From contig NC_034409.1 in the NCBI RefSeq assembly GCF_002078875.1, positions 12,404,434-12,468,433 on the forward strand: DNA of 64,000 bases, read 5' to 3'. Below, in pieces: positions 11,566 through 25,400 of the stretch (position 1 is the first letter of the stretch; the number at the start of each line of letters is the position of its first letter). The notes under the pieces were generated by a model. The model did not search any database and was not told the DNA's origin. It worked only from the letters and a program-made list of their open reading frames with translations. The translations under genes were made by a program, and so were the position numbers. Source of the stretch: Numida meleagris. Lineage: Eukaryota > Chordata > Aves > Galliformes > Numididae.

Positions 11566-14123
11566 CCTTTTGCTGTTGTATAAACACGACACACCCACAA
11601 CTTCCACAGTGTTTATAGTTATGCATTCATCTGAAGACAGATAGAGAAGTATGGTAAAAGATACAAATTAGTGCAAGAATGTGCATTAGCAAGTATGGTT
11701 ACTGATATGGAACAGTTACAGTAAAAAGAACAATTGAATAGATGAAGGCTTTTGTCAGTAAAAGCATTAAAAAGACATGATAAAATAAGGACTGTTCTGG
11801 AAAGGCGAGTAGGAAATAACTTTTTTCAGTATAAAATATGAAAAACACCAAGTAAAAACAAGATGCCAGCCTCTAAGAAAAAAAAAAAAAGAGCAAAGTC
11901 TTCATTCATATAATTAACCGATTAACCCGTAGAATTTGAGACAGTACATTGTGGATGCTGAAATTGTACCTGAATTAAAAAACAAATAAACAAACAATTA
12001 GTTTGCTGAAGAAAAGGACACCCAGGGCTATTCACAGCATCTGGTTTCGGAAATGCTAGAATGACTGATCCCTAGATGCTCAGAAAATGTTTCGGGAAGG
12101 CACTGTACAGGATCCTTATAACCTTTTTGGAACACTCACTTGGTGCTCACTCTTGGAAACAAAGTGCAGGGCTAGGTAAATATCTGATCTTACATATATT
12201 GTTACTATTTAGGTTTGAATTAGGATTATAAACTAAGAGCTTCCCACCCATCCACTGTAAAAGTAACCAGTGTTGGACCTGCAGAATGAGCCTGGAATTT
12301 CTGGGCTGTGCCATGCCTTCCACGCATGTGTGCTGTAACCAAACTGCTGGCATGGCTGCAGTTTTTGGAGAATCATCAAACCCGCTGTTCACCTGGACTC
12401 ACAATCTCCAATGTTCTGTGAATGTCAACCCTACGTGCACAACTTTGCATGCTCATCATCATTGCAAAACAGTCAGATGTACCAGGAAAAGGGCTTCTGC
12501 ACACCTGAAAATCCTAGATGAATATGGAATTCCTCTATATCTGACCAGACAAGATTTCTAAGAGAGAAAGAAGATATATTCAATGAGAAAACAGAAGGAT
12601 GGATGTTCTACTTGGAATATTGTCTTTAATCTGGAGTGAATGAGGCTTCTCTGACTTGAAAGACAGGTTTTATATCATTTAGTGGTTGTTTTCATTGTCT
12701 GCAAATGAGCTGTCTTTTCTCTGGTTGGTGGTAGGTGCCTAGGGTTTGGTTTGGTTTCTTTTCTTTACCCTTGCCAATTTTAGGTGGTTCAGGTCATGAG
12801 AACACTCGCATACATCTGCATTTTTGCCAAACTGATCTTTCTGGTCTGCATTATACATGTGAACAAGGCTCTTGAAATGTAGAGGTGTGGCTTGGTAGTG
12901 AAGTAAACCAAGATAGATATGGTCTTAATCATCTTCATTTGCCTTAGTGTTTGCTTTTTATTTCAACACAGTTTTCAAAGTCCACTGACCTCTGAATAAT
13001 ACGGGCTGCAAGTGTGTCTATGAAATCTCCATACCTTCCAAATATTTGAAATTCCTGAGGTATTTAATGTGTCCTGTTATCTGAAATACATTTATCATGG
13101 ATGTCATTTGCTAACGCTGTCCTGTTGTGATTCATTTCCTCGCTGACTAGCAAGTTACTTAGCTGAATTTCTTCAATAAAATGAGTGCAATAGTCCACTC
13201 TGAGCAGTTCCTGGTCACAAGTGTGCTCAGACAATTTCATTACCAAACACTGTCGGGCTCTGCTAGCTGCCTCATGAATCAGCACAGGCTTACTGTGACT
13301 TTATCCTTAGTATTCTCTGCAGTGTGAATAAATCTTTTTCTTTCTGCCTCCTATTGTATTCTTCTTTTATTATTCTTGTATCTTCTTTTGTTTACACAAT
13401 ACCAACGTGAGTTTTCTGAGATTTTCCCCAGATATGTGCATTTTCCTCAGAAAACATTTTTTTGTTGTTGTTTAGGCCTGGCCCACTTCCTACAGCTGAT
13501 ACTCTTTTCTCTCAAATGTCTGTAAGAATTGATGAGTTTTCTACCAGCCTTCCAGAAGCTTAGGTTCTTTGTATTCATTTAAATCCCAGCAATATTTGTG
13601 TCTATTTCTGATAGATCATTCATAGATTAAGGTAAGTGCATTGTGCTCTTGCTTTCATATCTTCTACATCTGCAGTTGAGTAAGGGAGGTTTGTTCCTCA
13701 AAACTCTCTTGCAGGCATACATTAGGTTACAAGCCATACTTTCTCATTTTTTAAGATTTTTCCCTGAAAATTGGCAGCAGAGAAACCAAACCTTCCTCCA
13801 GAATATTTTATGGTATTTGTTTCACCGTTCACCTACCCAGGGCTGGCCCTGACGTTGCCCTTGCTGTCGCTCTCATTCTGTCTGACTTCAAACTTTTCAC
13901 CGACACACTGCGATTTTCATGCATCTCACAACCAAACATGGAAAGTTTCCTTACTGTTCCTAATATGACTTCCTACTTTTGTGAGGAGGTTGATGCTTTT
14001 GCCAGCTGCTGCATGACAACAGACAAATCTTCTGGGGACAGTGTGAACCAAATCTTTCTCTGCTCAAGCGCAGTTCTGGTCCCTCAGCACCAGTGTTCTC
14101 CATTTGCTCCATTCCTGCCACAA

Positions 14124-14147
14124 GGCTGCTTATGAGGCTGCTTATGA
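14124..14147 (+). repeat. 12-bp tandem duplication
   Basis: GGCTGCTTATGA occurs twice in direct succession (14,124-14,135 and 14,136-14,147) and a third partial copy starts with GGC. This looks like a recent slippage duplication. Confidence 0.85.
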
Positions 14148-14919
14148 GGCAGCTCAGATGTCTGCAGCATTTCCCCTAGTTCCACACATGCTCAGGAGCT
14201 AGCAGGTTTTCCTGCACACCTTCTTGCTTTCAGCAGTCAGCCCAGCGTAAGAACTCCAACACCAAAAACTGGGCCTGCATTGGTTTCAACTGCTTGGCTT
14301 CTCTGAAAGGAAGCATTATACTTGTGAATACACTTTCATTGCAGATTCTTCTCATTTCATCCCCGATGGCTTAAGCAAATATAATTCATCGATACTGAAC
14401 AGACTAGTTCATAGTTTACAAAGAGTCGCATTTTAAGCTGACAAATGCTCCAAATGACAAACGTGCTGCTAACAGCCCTTCCCATTTGTGCCAGGTCTTA
14501 TGCACAGCCCAGGCCCTGCCAGGGCAGTGTGAGGACAGTGTTTACAGCCTTTACTGAAGGTAATTATTTTTGAATAATTATTTTGAATATTTTTGGATGT
14601 TATTGCTTCATTTGGTTGGGTGTATGTTATGGCCTTTGAACACTGAGTATTTCATCCTCTCACCCCTTTTATGTGCGTTATTCACCAAAAACTTGTCCAA
14701 TGCAAACTTCTTTGTTTCACCCTGACGGTGATCTCAGATGTTTTTCACAAGTAAAGCTGATTTTTAGCAATGCTTATGGTAATACACTTTCTGTTACTAT
14801 TTTCTTGCCACTTTCTGAGTTTATCATTCATAATAGATTACAGTAGATGGTAACTAAATGTAGTCTTTCACTCATTAAGAGCTTTCATGTTTACAAGTTG
14901 AATAAGAAAGACTCATGTG

Positions 14920-14939
14920 CCAAGCTTGAAAAAGCTTGG
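14920..14939. repeat. Perfect 8-bp inverted repeat with GAAA loop
   Basis: CCAAGCTT and AAGCTTGG are exact reverse complements separated by GAAA. In RNA this would be a stem closed by a GNRA tetraloop. There is no U-tract or other sign of a functional RNA gene around it. Confidence 0.7.
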
Positions 14940-17900
14940 GTCTTACTTTATAAGTTTTAAACAGCTGTTGATGAGACAGGCAGAGAGGATATCTTCTGGT
15001 CAATTTTTCTACCAGGAGAAGCAGTTAACTCAAAAAGAGTCTTTCCAGTGGTGTTGGTTGCAACAGGATAAAATTAGGATTAGGAATTCAGTTTAAGTGC
15101 AGAAAGTATAGCTCTGCTGAATGCACTTGATACACATCAGTGTGCATGTAACTACAGGTGATGGGCATTGATATTCTTCCTCCATTTCTTTCTCCACTCA
15201 AATTCAACAGGTGGGATGTGCTTTAGCTAATGGTGCCCCAGCACAGTGGTTAGGTAACAGTCAGCTAATGATAGTCACTAATAGCCTTCAAATTAACAAC
15301 TTGACTATTTTTATGCTGCTCTATTTTTGTAATGGTATTTGGTGGACACAGACATCAAAGGAAGAATTTCAGCAATCCAAACACATTAAATTTAATTGTG
15401 TTTCTTTCTAAAATTTCAGTAAATAAAATAGTAGAACATTTTTGTAATTACAGCCACAGACAGTCAGACCCCAGTCCATCCAAATCCATGTTCTCTGCAA
15501 CCTGTCTGTAAAAGTGGCCAACAGATGATGCTAAGGGAATGAATGCAGGAGGTGACACCTCCACAAAGCACTCCTCTGTAGGCACTGCCACACTGCAGCT
15601 GAAGGGGATCCTGCTCTGTGACCATCCCATGCTACAGTTACCAAACAGTATCAGAGAACAGGCCAGCTTCTGTTCTTGATGCTATTTCATGTCCAAAACT
15701 TGAGTTCTGCAGTGTAATTGTTATGTGAAAAAGTAAAATGAACTTTTGTTCATTTTAAATCTGTTACCTGATAGGATATAATTTGATTTCCTTCCCTGCA
15801 CAACAGAAAAAACTAGACTCCACTGTATTCACAAGTTCAGAGTTCTCTCAAATCCTTTCTTAAATTTTCTTTCGTAAGCTGGCAAGTCCAAATCTATTTT
15901 CTCTTTCTTCACATAGAAGATATCCTAGCTGCTCAGAATTTGTAGTTTCAGATGTCATCTTTAGACTTTGCTATCTTGAATAATTCTTCACCATTTTCAG
16001 TCTTGACATCCATGATCTTTTTATACAAGACTAATGACAGTTACTGAATAGTATCCATCTCCATTTCACAGACTGCTCATAATATCCTTCATTATGAAGC
16101 TGAGAACCACAAAGAGAACATTTTCTTTTGTTATATGATACCTCCCCTTAAAGACTTGGTGAGGGGTCTCAGATTTTAAAATCTTGAAAACATAAAGATA
16201 CTAGAAACACTAGGCTACTCTCACCTTCTAGGATCTCTGATAACTTTGTGAAACAGCACATCACCCACAGAGGTTTTGTTCATTTTTCTTCAACATACCT
16301 TAAGTAGGTGTTTACTTTTCTGTATTATTTTGTGTAGCTTCTACCAGTCTCCTCGTATGGCCTTTCTGTGTTTTAGAAGAGCACCTGGAAGGCTTGACTT
16401 CTGTAGCATTTATCAGTAACAGAAGTAAGAAAGAAGATTATTAATATTTGATTATCATTCAGACACCTGTTTATTAAAATATATTTTTGTCTTTTGTATT
16501 GTATGCATAATGACTCAAGACAATTTTAATAAAAAATTAATACAACGCATTTACAGAGTTCATAATAAATGTTTAACTGCAGATATAGGCTTGGAGGCAG
16601 CTTGAAACTAACTCATAGCCCACATGTGAGGTTTTCTTTCAACTCCAAAGAGCCATAATGCATCCAGATCTTTAGGTGACTGTGTGTTTGATGCAAATAA
16701 ATATTTACAGTCCAGGCTGGGCTGTGGAAAATGCTCATTACTGGTTATAATATTTTCTGTTAATGTCAGATTTTCTAATGGCTTCAGTGGGCGCAGCATA
16801 CAGATATATCATCCCGTTGCTTGTTTGTTTTGAGAAGGAAAGCCCATTCCAAGCAGTAAGAATTTTTCCGTGAACCCTATGCCATGTTTTGTTTTGGGAG
16901 AACCAAATCTCCAAGTCTTTACTCTGGAAAGATTTCACTGAAAAGTAACTGTTTAAAGTTAGAACTACAGAAGACCAATTCTTCTCCTGATAGTAAATGC
17001 CTAAGCTTAATTATTTAAAAATGTTGTTTAACCATTAAAAATACTTCTTCAAAGTAAGGAAAAGTGTGTCTGGCATTTTATTGAACTTCATTTCATTTTT
17101 GAAAAATGCAAATGATCAGTGACAAAAATGTCGAGGCTGACATTTTATCTACCTCTACATATTTTTGCATATTTCACATAACTCCTTCTCAATTCATTTT
17201 AAAAAATGCATCTTATGTGCCTATTTTCCCAGTGTTTTAACTAAAAACTTTCATGTATGCACTATAATTTACACATTAAGAGCCAATTTACAATGCAAAA
17301 GTCCATCCTAATTTTTGTATGCAATTCAAATTACAAGAACAATGGCGCGTAAACCAAAAAAAGTCTACATTTTGAAAATGTTAATCTTATGTAGGCAATA
17401 GATTGCTACTGCACCTACAAAAGAATATCATAAAACAGTGAAACATGTCTCACAAGTCATAGCAAAACACACATTAGCACTCCAAGTACTGATTTGTCTG
17501 CAGGAAAATTAGCACCAAGAAATTTTGCTGGGAAACAAAGTGCTTGGGTTTTTCATTAGAGAACTGAATGCAAGATATGGAGTTATTAACATTTTTTATT
17601 TGTTCCTGTTCTTCCAACCCACGTGAAAATATGTACTTAATTTGAATTTTCTGGAAAAATCCCACTGAATTTTAAACAGAATACTTAGATCTGTGTGAAA
17701 CCGACAGAGAAGATTGTGTTGCCTGTGTCCCTTCAGGGAAGGTGCCATCACCAGTTCACATTCAGGAATATGACACTGCATCTCAGCAGGGAGGTTTGGA
17801 GCTGAAGACAGGTTAAGAGAATGCAGAATGTGCAAGTCTGCACTTTGCACCTGCTCTAGTCTCATCTCAGATAATATTGGAGAAGGATTTGCGCAGTGAT

Positions 17901-18269
17901 CAAGCTCAGCATTTAAACAGTTATCCAGCACTGCTACAGAAATGGTACAAAGACGTAGTCAGGAGGCTTACGGAAAGGCAGAAGTATTCACGCTTTGCTA
18001 GCTCTGCTTCTGCTGAGTTGCTCTTGAAGAATTCCTCTCCCGAATGCCTGTGCCACATCCCCACAACAAACTGCAGCACAGCTACAGCCACCAGGAAGAG
18101 CCACCACTCATGTCACAGTGAGACCGGACCTTGGGTGCTGTTATCAATACCTCTTGCCACTACCAACAAATACTATTTCTGTTCACAAAAGGAAAAACAA
18201 GAAATAACTAGCTTAATTTATAGAATGGGAGATTTAGTATAGACAGTAGGAAAATAATTCCAACGTAAA

Positions 18270-18440
18270 TTCCACCAGAACAGGATACCTCAAGAAGTTA
18301 TAGATGAGGAAGGCTGTAAGAACTGGAAGTTTTAAGAACGGTTGGGCACACTTTTATTGAAGGTAGTCTAGGATAGAGCTAACCAGCTCAGCGTAGGGGG
18401 ACAGACCGCTGATCCTTGAAATCCCACCCAGGTTTTCTGT
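18270..18440 (+). repeat. Diverged CR1 3' end
   Basis: The series 'GAACAGGATACCTCAAGAAG', then 'GAAGTTTTAAGAACGGTTGG', then 'GGGGGACAGACC', then 'GATCCTTGAAATCCCACCCA' follows the usual order of a CR1 3' untranslated end in the plus orientation (gaacaggctgcccagg, gttcaaggccaggttgg, tggcaggggg, gatccttaaggtccctt). It is heavily mutated, so it is an old insertion. Confidence 0.5.
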
Positions 18441-19017
18441 GCCGTGGTTGCACACGGGTAGGACTGTCGAGAGACAGGAGCACTGTAATCCTTCCTGGAA
18501 TTAAATGACTAACTCAAAATGATTATATAAGTGAATAAATTTAAGAGAAAGGAAATGCCCTTACAGATTTGTTCCTATTCTTTAACTGAGAGTTGCATAT
18601 TATATTGGGTCAGCCAAGAAAACAAATACCATATTCTGATGCAATCCAGTTCTGCCTGTGTTACCCACATCACTGTTTCTTTTTTCCCCTATTTTGATTA
18701 CAGATCTGAGCAGCAGAGGCTTAAAATTGCAGTTGTCAGAGCAAGAGGTCATTTGAGTCACTGCAATTTTCAGAAATGTGGCTTATGCCCTCAGAATTTT
18801 CTCTGGGAATACTTTTTCGTAAATTCAACATATCTCACACCACCCCATCTTTGCGAGACTTGAGGGGACTTTTCCAAAGTGGGACAAACCAGCTGAAGGG
18901 TTTCTGCTTGTTTTCTTTGATTGTACAAACATTTGAACAATGCACTCCTGTTTTGTCCACTCTTACGGCTAACTGCCTACAGCTCTGGTAAATACATGGT
19001 TGAAATGAGCAAAACCG

Positions 19018-19048
19018 AAAACAGCTGCCCTACTGCAGCAGCTGTTTT
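19018..19048. repeat. Perfect 11-bp inverted repeat (hairpin)
   Basis: AAAACAGCTGC at 19,018-19,028 is the exact reverse complement of GCAGCTGTTTT at 19,038-19,048, with a nine-base loop. Each arm carries a CAGCTG E-box. It could form a short RNA hairpin, but the stem is too short for a typical microRNA precursor. Confidence 0.8.
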
Positions 19049-19368
19049 GTCTGTATCACCCTTTAGCTTTAGACGGGACAAACCCTTTTGACTAGCCACA
19101 GCTCAGCCTCTGAACCAAATTCTTCACCGGTGGTACTGCTTTGCTGTATGTAAACCTGACTTTTGCTCTCTTCAGCTTTCACAAATTTACAACTTTTTTT
19201 TTGCTAAAAATCCTAACTCTTGAGTTAAATATTGTCTTGGCCGTTACATATGGTAAAATTAGAAACTGAAAGTTGAAATGACACATTCGAGAATACTCAG
19301 TTATTCTAAATTAGATGAGTTACTTAACAACAACAATAAAGAAAACCAAGAACAAAAGACCCAACCAC

Positions 19369-19384
19369 AAAAAAAAAAAAAAAA
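19369..19384 (+). repeat. Poly(A) run, 16 bases
   Basis: Sixteen consecutive A residues end a longer A/C-rich low-complexity tract that begins near 19,325. No retrocopy could be recognised upstream of it. Confidence 0.85.
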
Positions 19385-22281
19385 GAAACCCGTGGATAAA
19401 TTTCAGTCCTGTTCCCCTTAAAACGTGGTTTTATTGCCACCAGTAAAATACCAGTCTATCTAGGCTCTGAATAACTGACCTAATTTTAAATGTGCCCCCA
19501 TACTTTACCCAGAAGTACAACCTGTAAATATGCAAATGAAATGCAAACATTACAAACATGACATCAAAATTCTGGTCCACATCAAAACTGAATTATGTTC
19601 CAGTCTCACACCAGAAAATCCCCAGTGCGGGTCAAAAGCACAAGCAGTAGCCATGAGGATAGAAGACTCTTGCTGAGCTCCGAGCAAAAGCTGGCTGCAC
19701 CAACCACGCCAAAGCAGGACTAAAATACACTAGCATAAAAAAGCAGTAAAAGTATGCTACACTTATTCTCTAAATAGCAGACAAAATAAGTACATAGTAT
19801 TTGTAGTTCTCACATGCTTCAGAGGATTGCGGAGCATCTAGTGGAAATCTTTCAAAATTGCCAACCAAATTGATGGACACCTTGTTTATATGTGTTACAC
19901 TACCGAAATTGGACATTACTATATTTAAATGAGGTTTTGTTGAAGCTTTTCACGTCCTACCAGTTTTAGACTAAACCAAACAGCATTTTATTGAAGTTAA
20001 AACATTTTCCAGTCAGTCTGCCCTGAAGACAAGACATAAGTGACTTTAATTCTAGCATTGTTTCCATTAAAAAAGAAAGCCTACGTATAATACACTAGTC
20101 ACATTAAATTATTTTTGTTGCATATTATTTTTTCCAGCTTTTATATTTATTAGTTTTATTTCCAAGACTTCAATACCTGCCCCTAATTCTCTTCGCATTT
20201 ATCTTGTATTCTAGATGAGTTCTTAAAGGTGAAAATCTAAAGAAAGATCTGATTATGGTACTTAAAATACATGCTGTAAAATCTAACTTCTTGTAGCTTC
20301 AGCAATATACTTGTGGAACAACTGCATTTTGGACAGTCTGAGACCAATATGCCAACTAAATTACTGTGACATTGTCTTCACTTTTAGACAGATAAAAATA
20401 GAAGATAACATGGTACTTGCAGATCCTAATACAGCTACATTTTACTGTTCAAAGACACCTGTTTTAAGCAAAACTGATACATGTCTTACACACAAGTTTG
20501 TGCTAAAACTTGCCATTCTATCCTTCAGGCCCAGTAGTAATCCCTAGGCTTGTTTGCTTTGGCACCATTTATACCCCCATCTAGTCCAGTCCCAGTGAAC
20601 CAGGAAGAATGAGATCCCCTCCACCTTTGCAAACACCACTCTCCCAGCAAACTACTGCACCTGAGCCCAGTTTAGCTCAGCAGCAGTCCCCACTCCTGGT
20701 TGCAATAGTTCTGCTAGTTCATTATTTGCACACATTGTTTGCATGGCTTTACAGTATGAAATTGGTAGTTAAAAAGCTGCTGTGAGGGAACAAATCTCTC
20801 CCTTCCTGCTCTATTGGCTAAACAGCTTTAGAGTTTTAGTCAGGTAATTCTCAATCGCTTGGATGCTTTCATTAGTGTTTAGCTACTTCTTGAAAATTTC
20901 CTTTGTAGCCTCCATGGAGAAGACAAAGCCTTCCTCCTCGCATTAACCGCAGGGCTCTTCCTCCCTCTTAATCATAGAACTGCTTCTTTGCACTCTGAAG
21001 CAGTCACATAGCTATTGCAAACTGTGTGTCCAAGATTTACAAGTCAATTCATGGCATTTCACCTGAAAGAGCCAGTCTGCTCTGATAAAACTGGTCTTCC
21101 AAGAACAGCACTGTGTTTCAAAACTCCTAGTTTCCCCTGCATGTGACGACTGTTATCAAAGCTGTGCTCAGAGAGAAACTATTACAGCAGAACTGCCGAA
21201 CAGGACAAAACTGAAGCTAGCAGGCATGAGCAGATCTACTCATAAGGCATTTTCAGTCCGCTGAAAGATATTCTTACACTGGTGGTTTGAAAGCAAGAAG
21301 TATGCAGTGCTCACCCAGTGAGCCCATTTGCAGGCTGAAGAAGGGACAGCATTACAGACCTCTGCATCTTAAAATGAAGCACTGGGGGAATCTCTGTGGC
21401 CTGGGGAACATGATGCCCTGGGGATCCCATCCTTAGATCAGTAGACATAGGGTAAAACTCTGGTCTGCACGTTGTGCATTTGCTCAGTGCTCTCAGGTCA
21501 CCTCTCAGTTGCGTGAGCGCAGCCCGAACTGTGGCTTGGCAGTGCGGCTCTGCGGGACACTGCCTGCCCTCCGGAGTGGCTTCATCATGTTGTGCTGTGG
21601 GGACAACAGCACATTTTCTACTTTCATCTTGATTTTAAGAACAGTTACTCCTCTGCAAACTTTCCATACATCAAACAACTTTGAACCTTTCCAGAAATGA
21701 CAAACACTATACCAGCAGTAGGCTGAATTACTTTCCACTGACTTCACTGGCTTTAGTTCAGGTAAACAGAGATGTGCTGACTTTTAAAATGACCTATGAA
21801 TTGGATCTTAACATTGAGAGCCAAAAATAGTACTTCAGAATTTTTAGAAAATGAAATTAATATTAATACATGTTTTTTTTTTTAATACTTTTTTTTTAAC
21901 TATCATAGCTTGGTTTCTTTGGAAGGAGTAATGTCAATGATGACATTGATAACTAAATTGAAAATACACAGTTGATGTAAAGCTCAAGTACCAGTAATTA
22001 AAATATAGAATAAAGTAAAAGATGGTGTAATTATGAAAAAGGAAAGCTTTTTGGAGCCCAGAACATTCAGAGTTCTGGTCAGGTACAGTAGAAATAACAA
22101 CAACAACAATAAAAAATACCAATATATTTAAGGTACCCAAACAACTGTAACCTCACTTTAATATGAAGCCACTCAACAATCAGCTGATTAGAATTAAGGC
22201 ATTCTTTGGTGTGATAGCTCCTAAATAATGCAAACTTTTTTTTAATGCTATATTTACTTTTGGATGTATTTTTTTTTCCAG

Positions 22282-22423
22282 ATGAGAGTGGTGCTGTGTG
22301 CAGCCGGAAGTTGGACTTGATAATCCTTTGGGTTCCTTCCTCCTCAGGATATTCCATGATTCTATTGAAACTGCCAGGCATGACTGGTCTGTGTGGCCAC
22401 TCCTCCTCCTGGGTGACAAGCAG
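22282..22423 (+). other. Candidate spliced exon overlapping a CR1 tail
   Basis: The segment is preceded by a run of nine T residues followed by CCAG (22,272-22,281), and followed by CAG|GTAAGA at 22,421-22,429. These are strong acceptor and donor signals spaced 142 bases apart. Two frames stay open across it, but no known protein is seen. Its first half is a CR1 3' tail. A partner exon could not be identified, so this is a candidate non-coding or exonised-repeat exon only. Confidence 0.3.
22300..22362 (+). repeat. CR1 LINE 3' tail
   Basis: The piece reads GGAAGTTGGACTTGATAATC, then TTTGGGTTCCTTCCTCCTCA, then GGATATTCCATGATTCTATT. This is the familiar CR1 3' end ('gttggacttgatgatccttgtgggtcccttccaactcaggatattctatgattct') with modest divergence. 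Confidence 0.75.
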
Positions 22424-25400
22424 GTAAGAAAATGGGTTTGGCAAGCAGTGATGCTATATGGCTTCCTACTGGGGATGATGAAATCGGTTCATCTCAGTGT
22501 TCTGAAGCCTTCAGTGTGGACGGCGCCAAGTGCAGTCTGCTTCTACAGTGGTTATGCTCTTCACACCAGCGTGGTGCCCTAGACAACTGCTGCCTTTCAG
22601 TTCCTGCCAGCTCCTGACACAGGAACTGCAGCGCAAATGCAATGTGTGATCTCTAATTGGTAATTAACCTTAGATGGGTTTTGTGCCTGTGAAAAACAAA
22701 CGGCGCATTTACATGCCTTCATAAAAGATATTTATGGAAAGTAGAGTAGTAAATGGAAATTAGAAGTCTTAGGAAAGAATTTGACAAGCAAATAGGCAGT
22801 GTTGTAAGACAAGTCACAGGGAATCTTATTACAATGTAAAAGATACAAATTTTGGATCCATGAGTCTCCCAGCAAAATAAAAACCAACAACTACAAAGGA
22901 TAAAAACTGTATAATATGCAGTCATAGAAAAGCACTGAGAACTGTAATGAGGATAAGAAGTAGAGGATAGGTTTTGTAAAGACATTAAACAGGTTCCTTG
23001 CCTTAAAAGAAAGATGACAGGTAAAGAAAATGTGATAAATATATATAAAATCCTGATAAGAGTGTGATTATGCACTATTTTTCTTAAAATAAAAAATAGA
23101 GTACAGTGAACAGGATTATCAGATGGGAGAATTAAACAGACAGATGGACTTTTGCATTTTTACCAAATCATGAAGCTAATTGTCACAGGATTTTCTGGAT
23201 ACTAAAATAATCAATAGCTTCCAAATTGTTTTGATCCCTTCTGAAACAGAAGTAGATAGTAGACATAGCCTTTCATGTTTTTTATATGCAATCTCTTAGC
23301 ATTGGAGACTGGCCACTGTCAGAAGCAAGACGCTGCTTAGATGAGATTAGATCTAACCTAACACCTTCAGATTCAGTTAATCTGAAGTTTTATGCGACAC
23401 AAATAATCACTTCCATTTAGCCTTTCTTTTTCCAGGAGAGAACCATGGCTACAAGTACATTTTTCTTGTAATACAAGTAAGCCAATAGCAGAAGGATTAC
23501 AAAGTAAGTAACACAGAAGTTAATATAAACTGATCAAATAAAAATCAGAATCAGGCATGATACATTCAACTTCACTTTTAAGAATGAAAAAACTCATGAA
23601 AGTAAAGAAGAATTCTACTCTTTATCATCAGAATGTGGTGATGAAGTGGAAAATCAAATGCAGATACCGTATTTCTGTCTTTTAGAGAAAGTATTCCAAA
23701 ATGTTTCTTCAGAAGTCATCCAGGAAAGGCTAAAAGAATAAAAAGCATCTAGTCAGAAGACAAATTTAAAAGATTGTGTTTAACTTAGAAAAGATAGAAA
23801 AGAGCACTAGAAGACTAAAAAGTGCTATACGGGAAAGACAGAGCAGGAGTTTGAATTTAATTCAAAGCAATTAAATGAAGGCAGTTTCTTAAATAATTCT
23901 CTTTTGTATCTCTCTCTTACTTCTCATGTACTCACTAATTAGGCCATAGATAAAAAAAGATCACTGAGGCCAAAATTTAAGAAGGAATTAAACATTTCTT
24001 ATGGACTACAAGAAGACACAGAGTTCTAATTAATCTGAACACCTTGTAATATTAAATGTTCATCTTTGTGCCACGTACCTGTCTATTTATGGGGAAATCT
24101 GACAATTTAGAGATTGGGATGAAGCTTAACTTCCAAGACATAATATCTTTAGTTGACAATCACAGTGCTTCTTGTAACTTTCTCTGCAGCATTTGTAATT
24201 GACCTTTTCTGAAGGTACAAAGAGTGGAGTGCAGAAGAATAGATGAAGGAGGAGGCTGGCTGGTCCATACCTGTAGGGAAACTGGCACTGCTATCTAAAG
24301 CAGCAGTACTTTGGAGGTAAGAAAGCGAACCTAGAGACCTTAGGGAAAAAAAAATGACAAGGCATAAAGGCTGCTGCTTTTCAGACATTGGGCTCAATGG
24401 TCTTTGTCATTAAGCATGAGGACAATATAAGAGAGCTGGAATGAACAAAAGAGCTGAAACCAGATCTAAAATTAGTATTTATCCACATGGAACCTTCATA
24501 CAGCTGATAAGTAAACAGGTCCCCTTGAAGATACTGCTTGTGAGTACTGAACTTGCTAAATATTAGCTAAAAGATTCTCATGGGATACAGTAAGAGAACT
24601 ATCTCCTCTGATGCCAGTAATGGAATGGTCAGGGCACACATGGTCTGCTTTCCACCACAGCCATGGACTGTTATTGGGAGGGAAAAAATGCTCAAGCTCA
24701 GCCTGCAGCATGGCTGACTACGGGCTGCTCCTTTCTCTCCTCTCTGCCACTGCTCCTATCTGTGTGTCCTCAAATCAAGGATGGATGGATGTGCCTGCAA
24801 GCCTTCTTTCATGAAAGTGGCAGTTACACTGCAAATGTGAAGAAACTACAAAAAAAAAAAAAAGAGGAGCTAAACTACATATATCCTTTAATCATCCTAT
24901 ACATGATCTCCAAGCCAACCTCAAAAAAAGTTGCCTTATTATCACAGTGATGATGTACATCCCACTAAGTACACAGAAGGCAACTACAGTAGAATGAAGT
25001 GCTACTGTGCAGTTTTGGAGAGGTATCTATCTATATTTTAGAATAATTGGAAAAACAAGCACATTCTAAATTGGTAACATTTGCAGATAGCCAGTGGAAT
25101 TTTTTTTGAAGTTCAATTAGAACTATAAATGAAAAGGACAAAGCTCCAAGGGCTTGTGAAACTATCCCAACAGGCAGTGTCGACAGATGATGTCAAAAGC
25201 TGACAAATCCATGACAATGCTGACTGAAGGAACTCCTTCAACTCCTCATAAACACAATTGATTCTACCTTTACTGTAAGTACTGGAAAAACAGGCCTAGG
25301 CATTGTAACAGATAGCTAACTGAAGACTCCTGTATATTGCCCACTCATATTCTAAAGAACAAATAAAATACAGGAGCTACAAAACACCATCATATAATAT

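Larger units (their letters stand above)
11566..18240. other. AT-rich intergenic DNA, no gene recognised
   Basis: This contains A-rich runs (about 11,878-11,891), a 12-base tandem duplication at 14,124-14,147 and a perfect small hairpin at 14,920-14,939. Short open frames on both strands show no recognisable protein. No exon, RNA gene or mobile element could be supported. Confidence 0.6.
18441..22281. other. AT-rich intergenic DNA, no gene recognised
   Basis: The stretch holds an 11-bp perfect inverted repeat at 19,018-19,048, a 16-A run at 19,369-19,384, T-runs near 21,873-21,897 and a small CpG-bearing patch near 21,505-21,580. Open frames are short and unrecognised. Confidence 0.6.
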
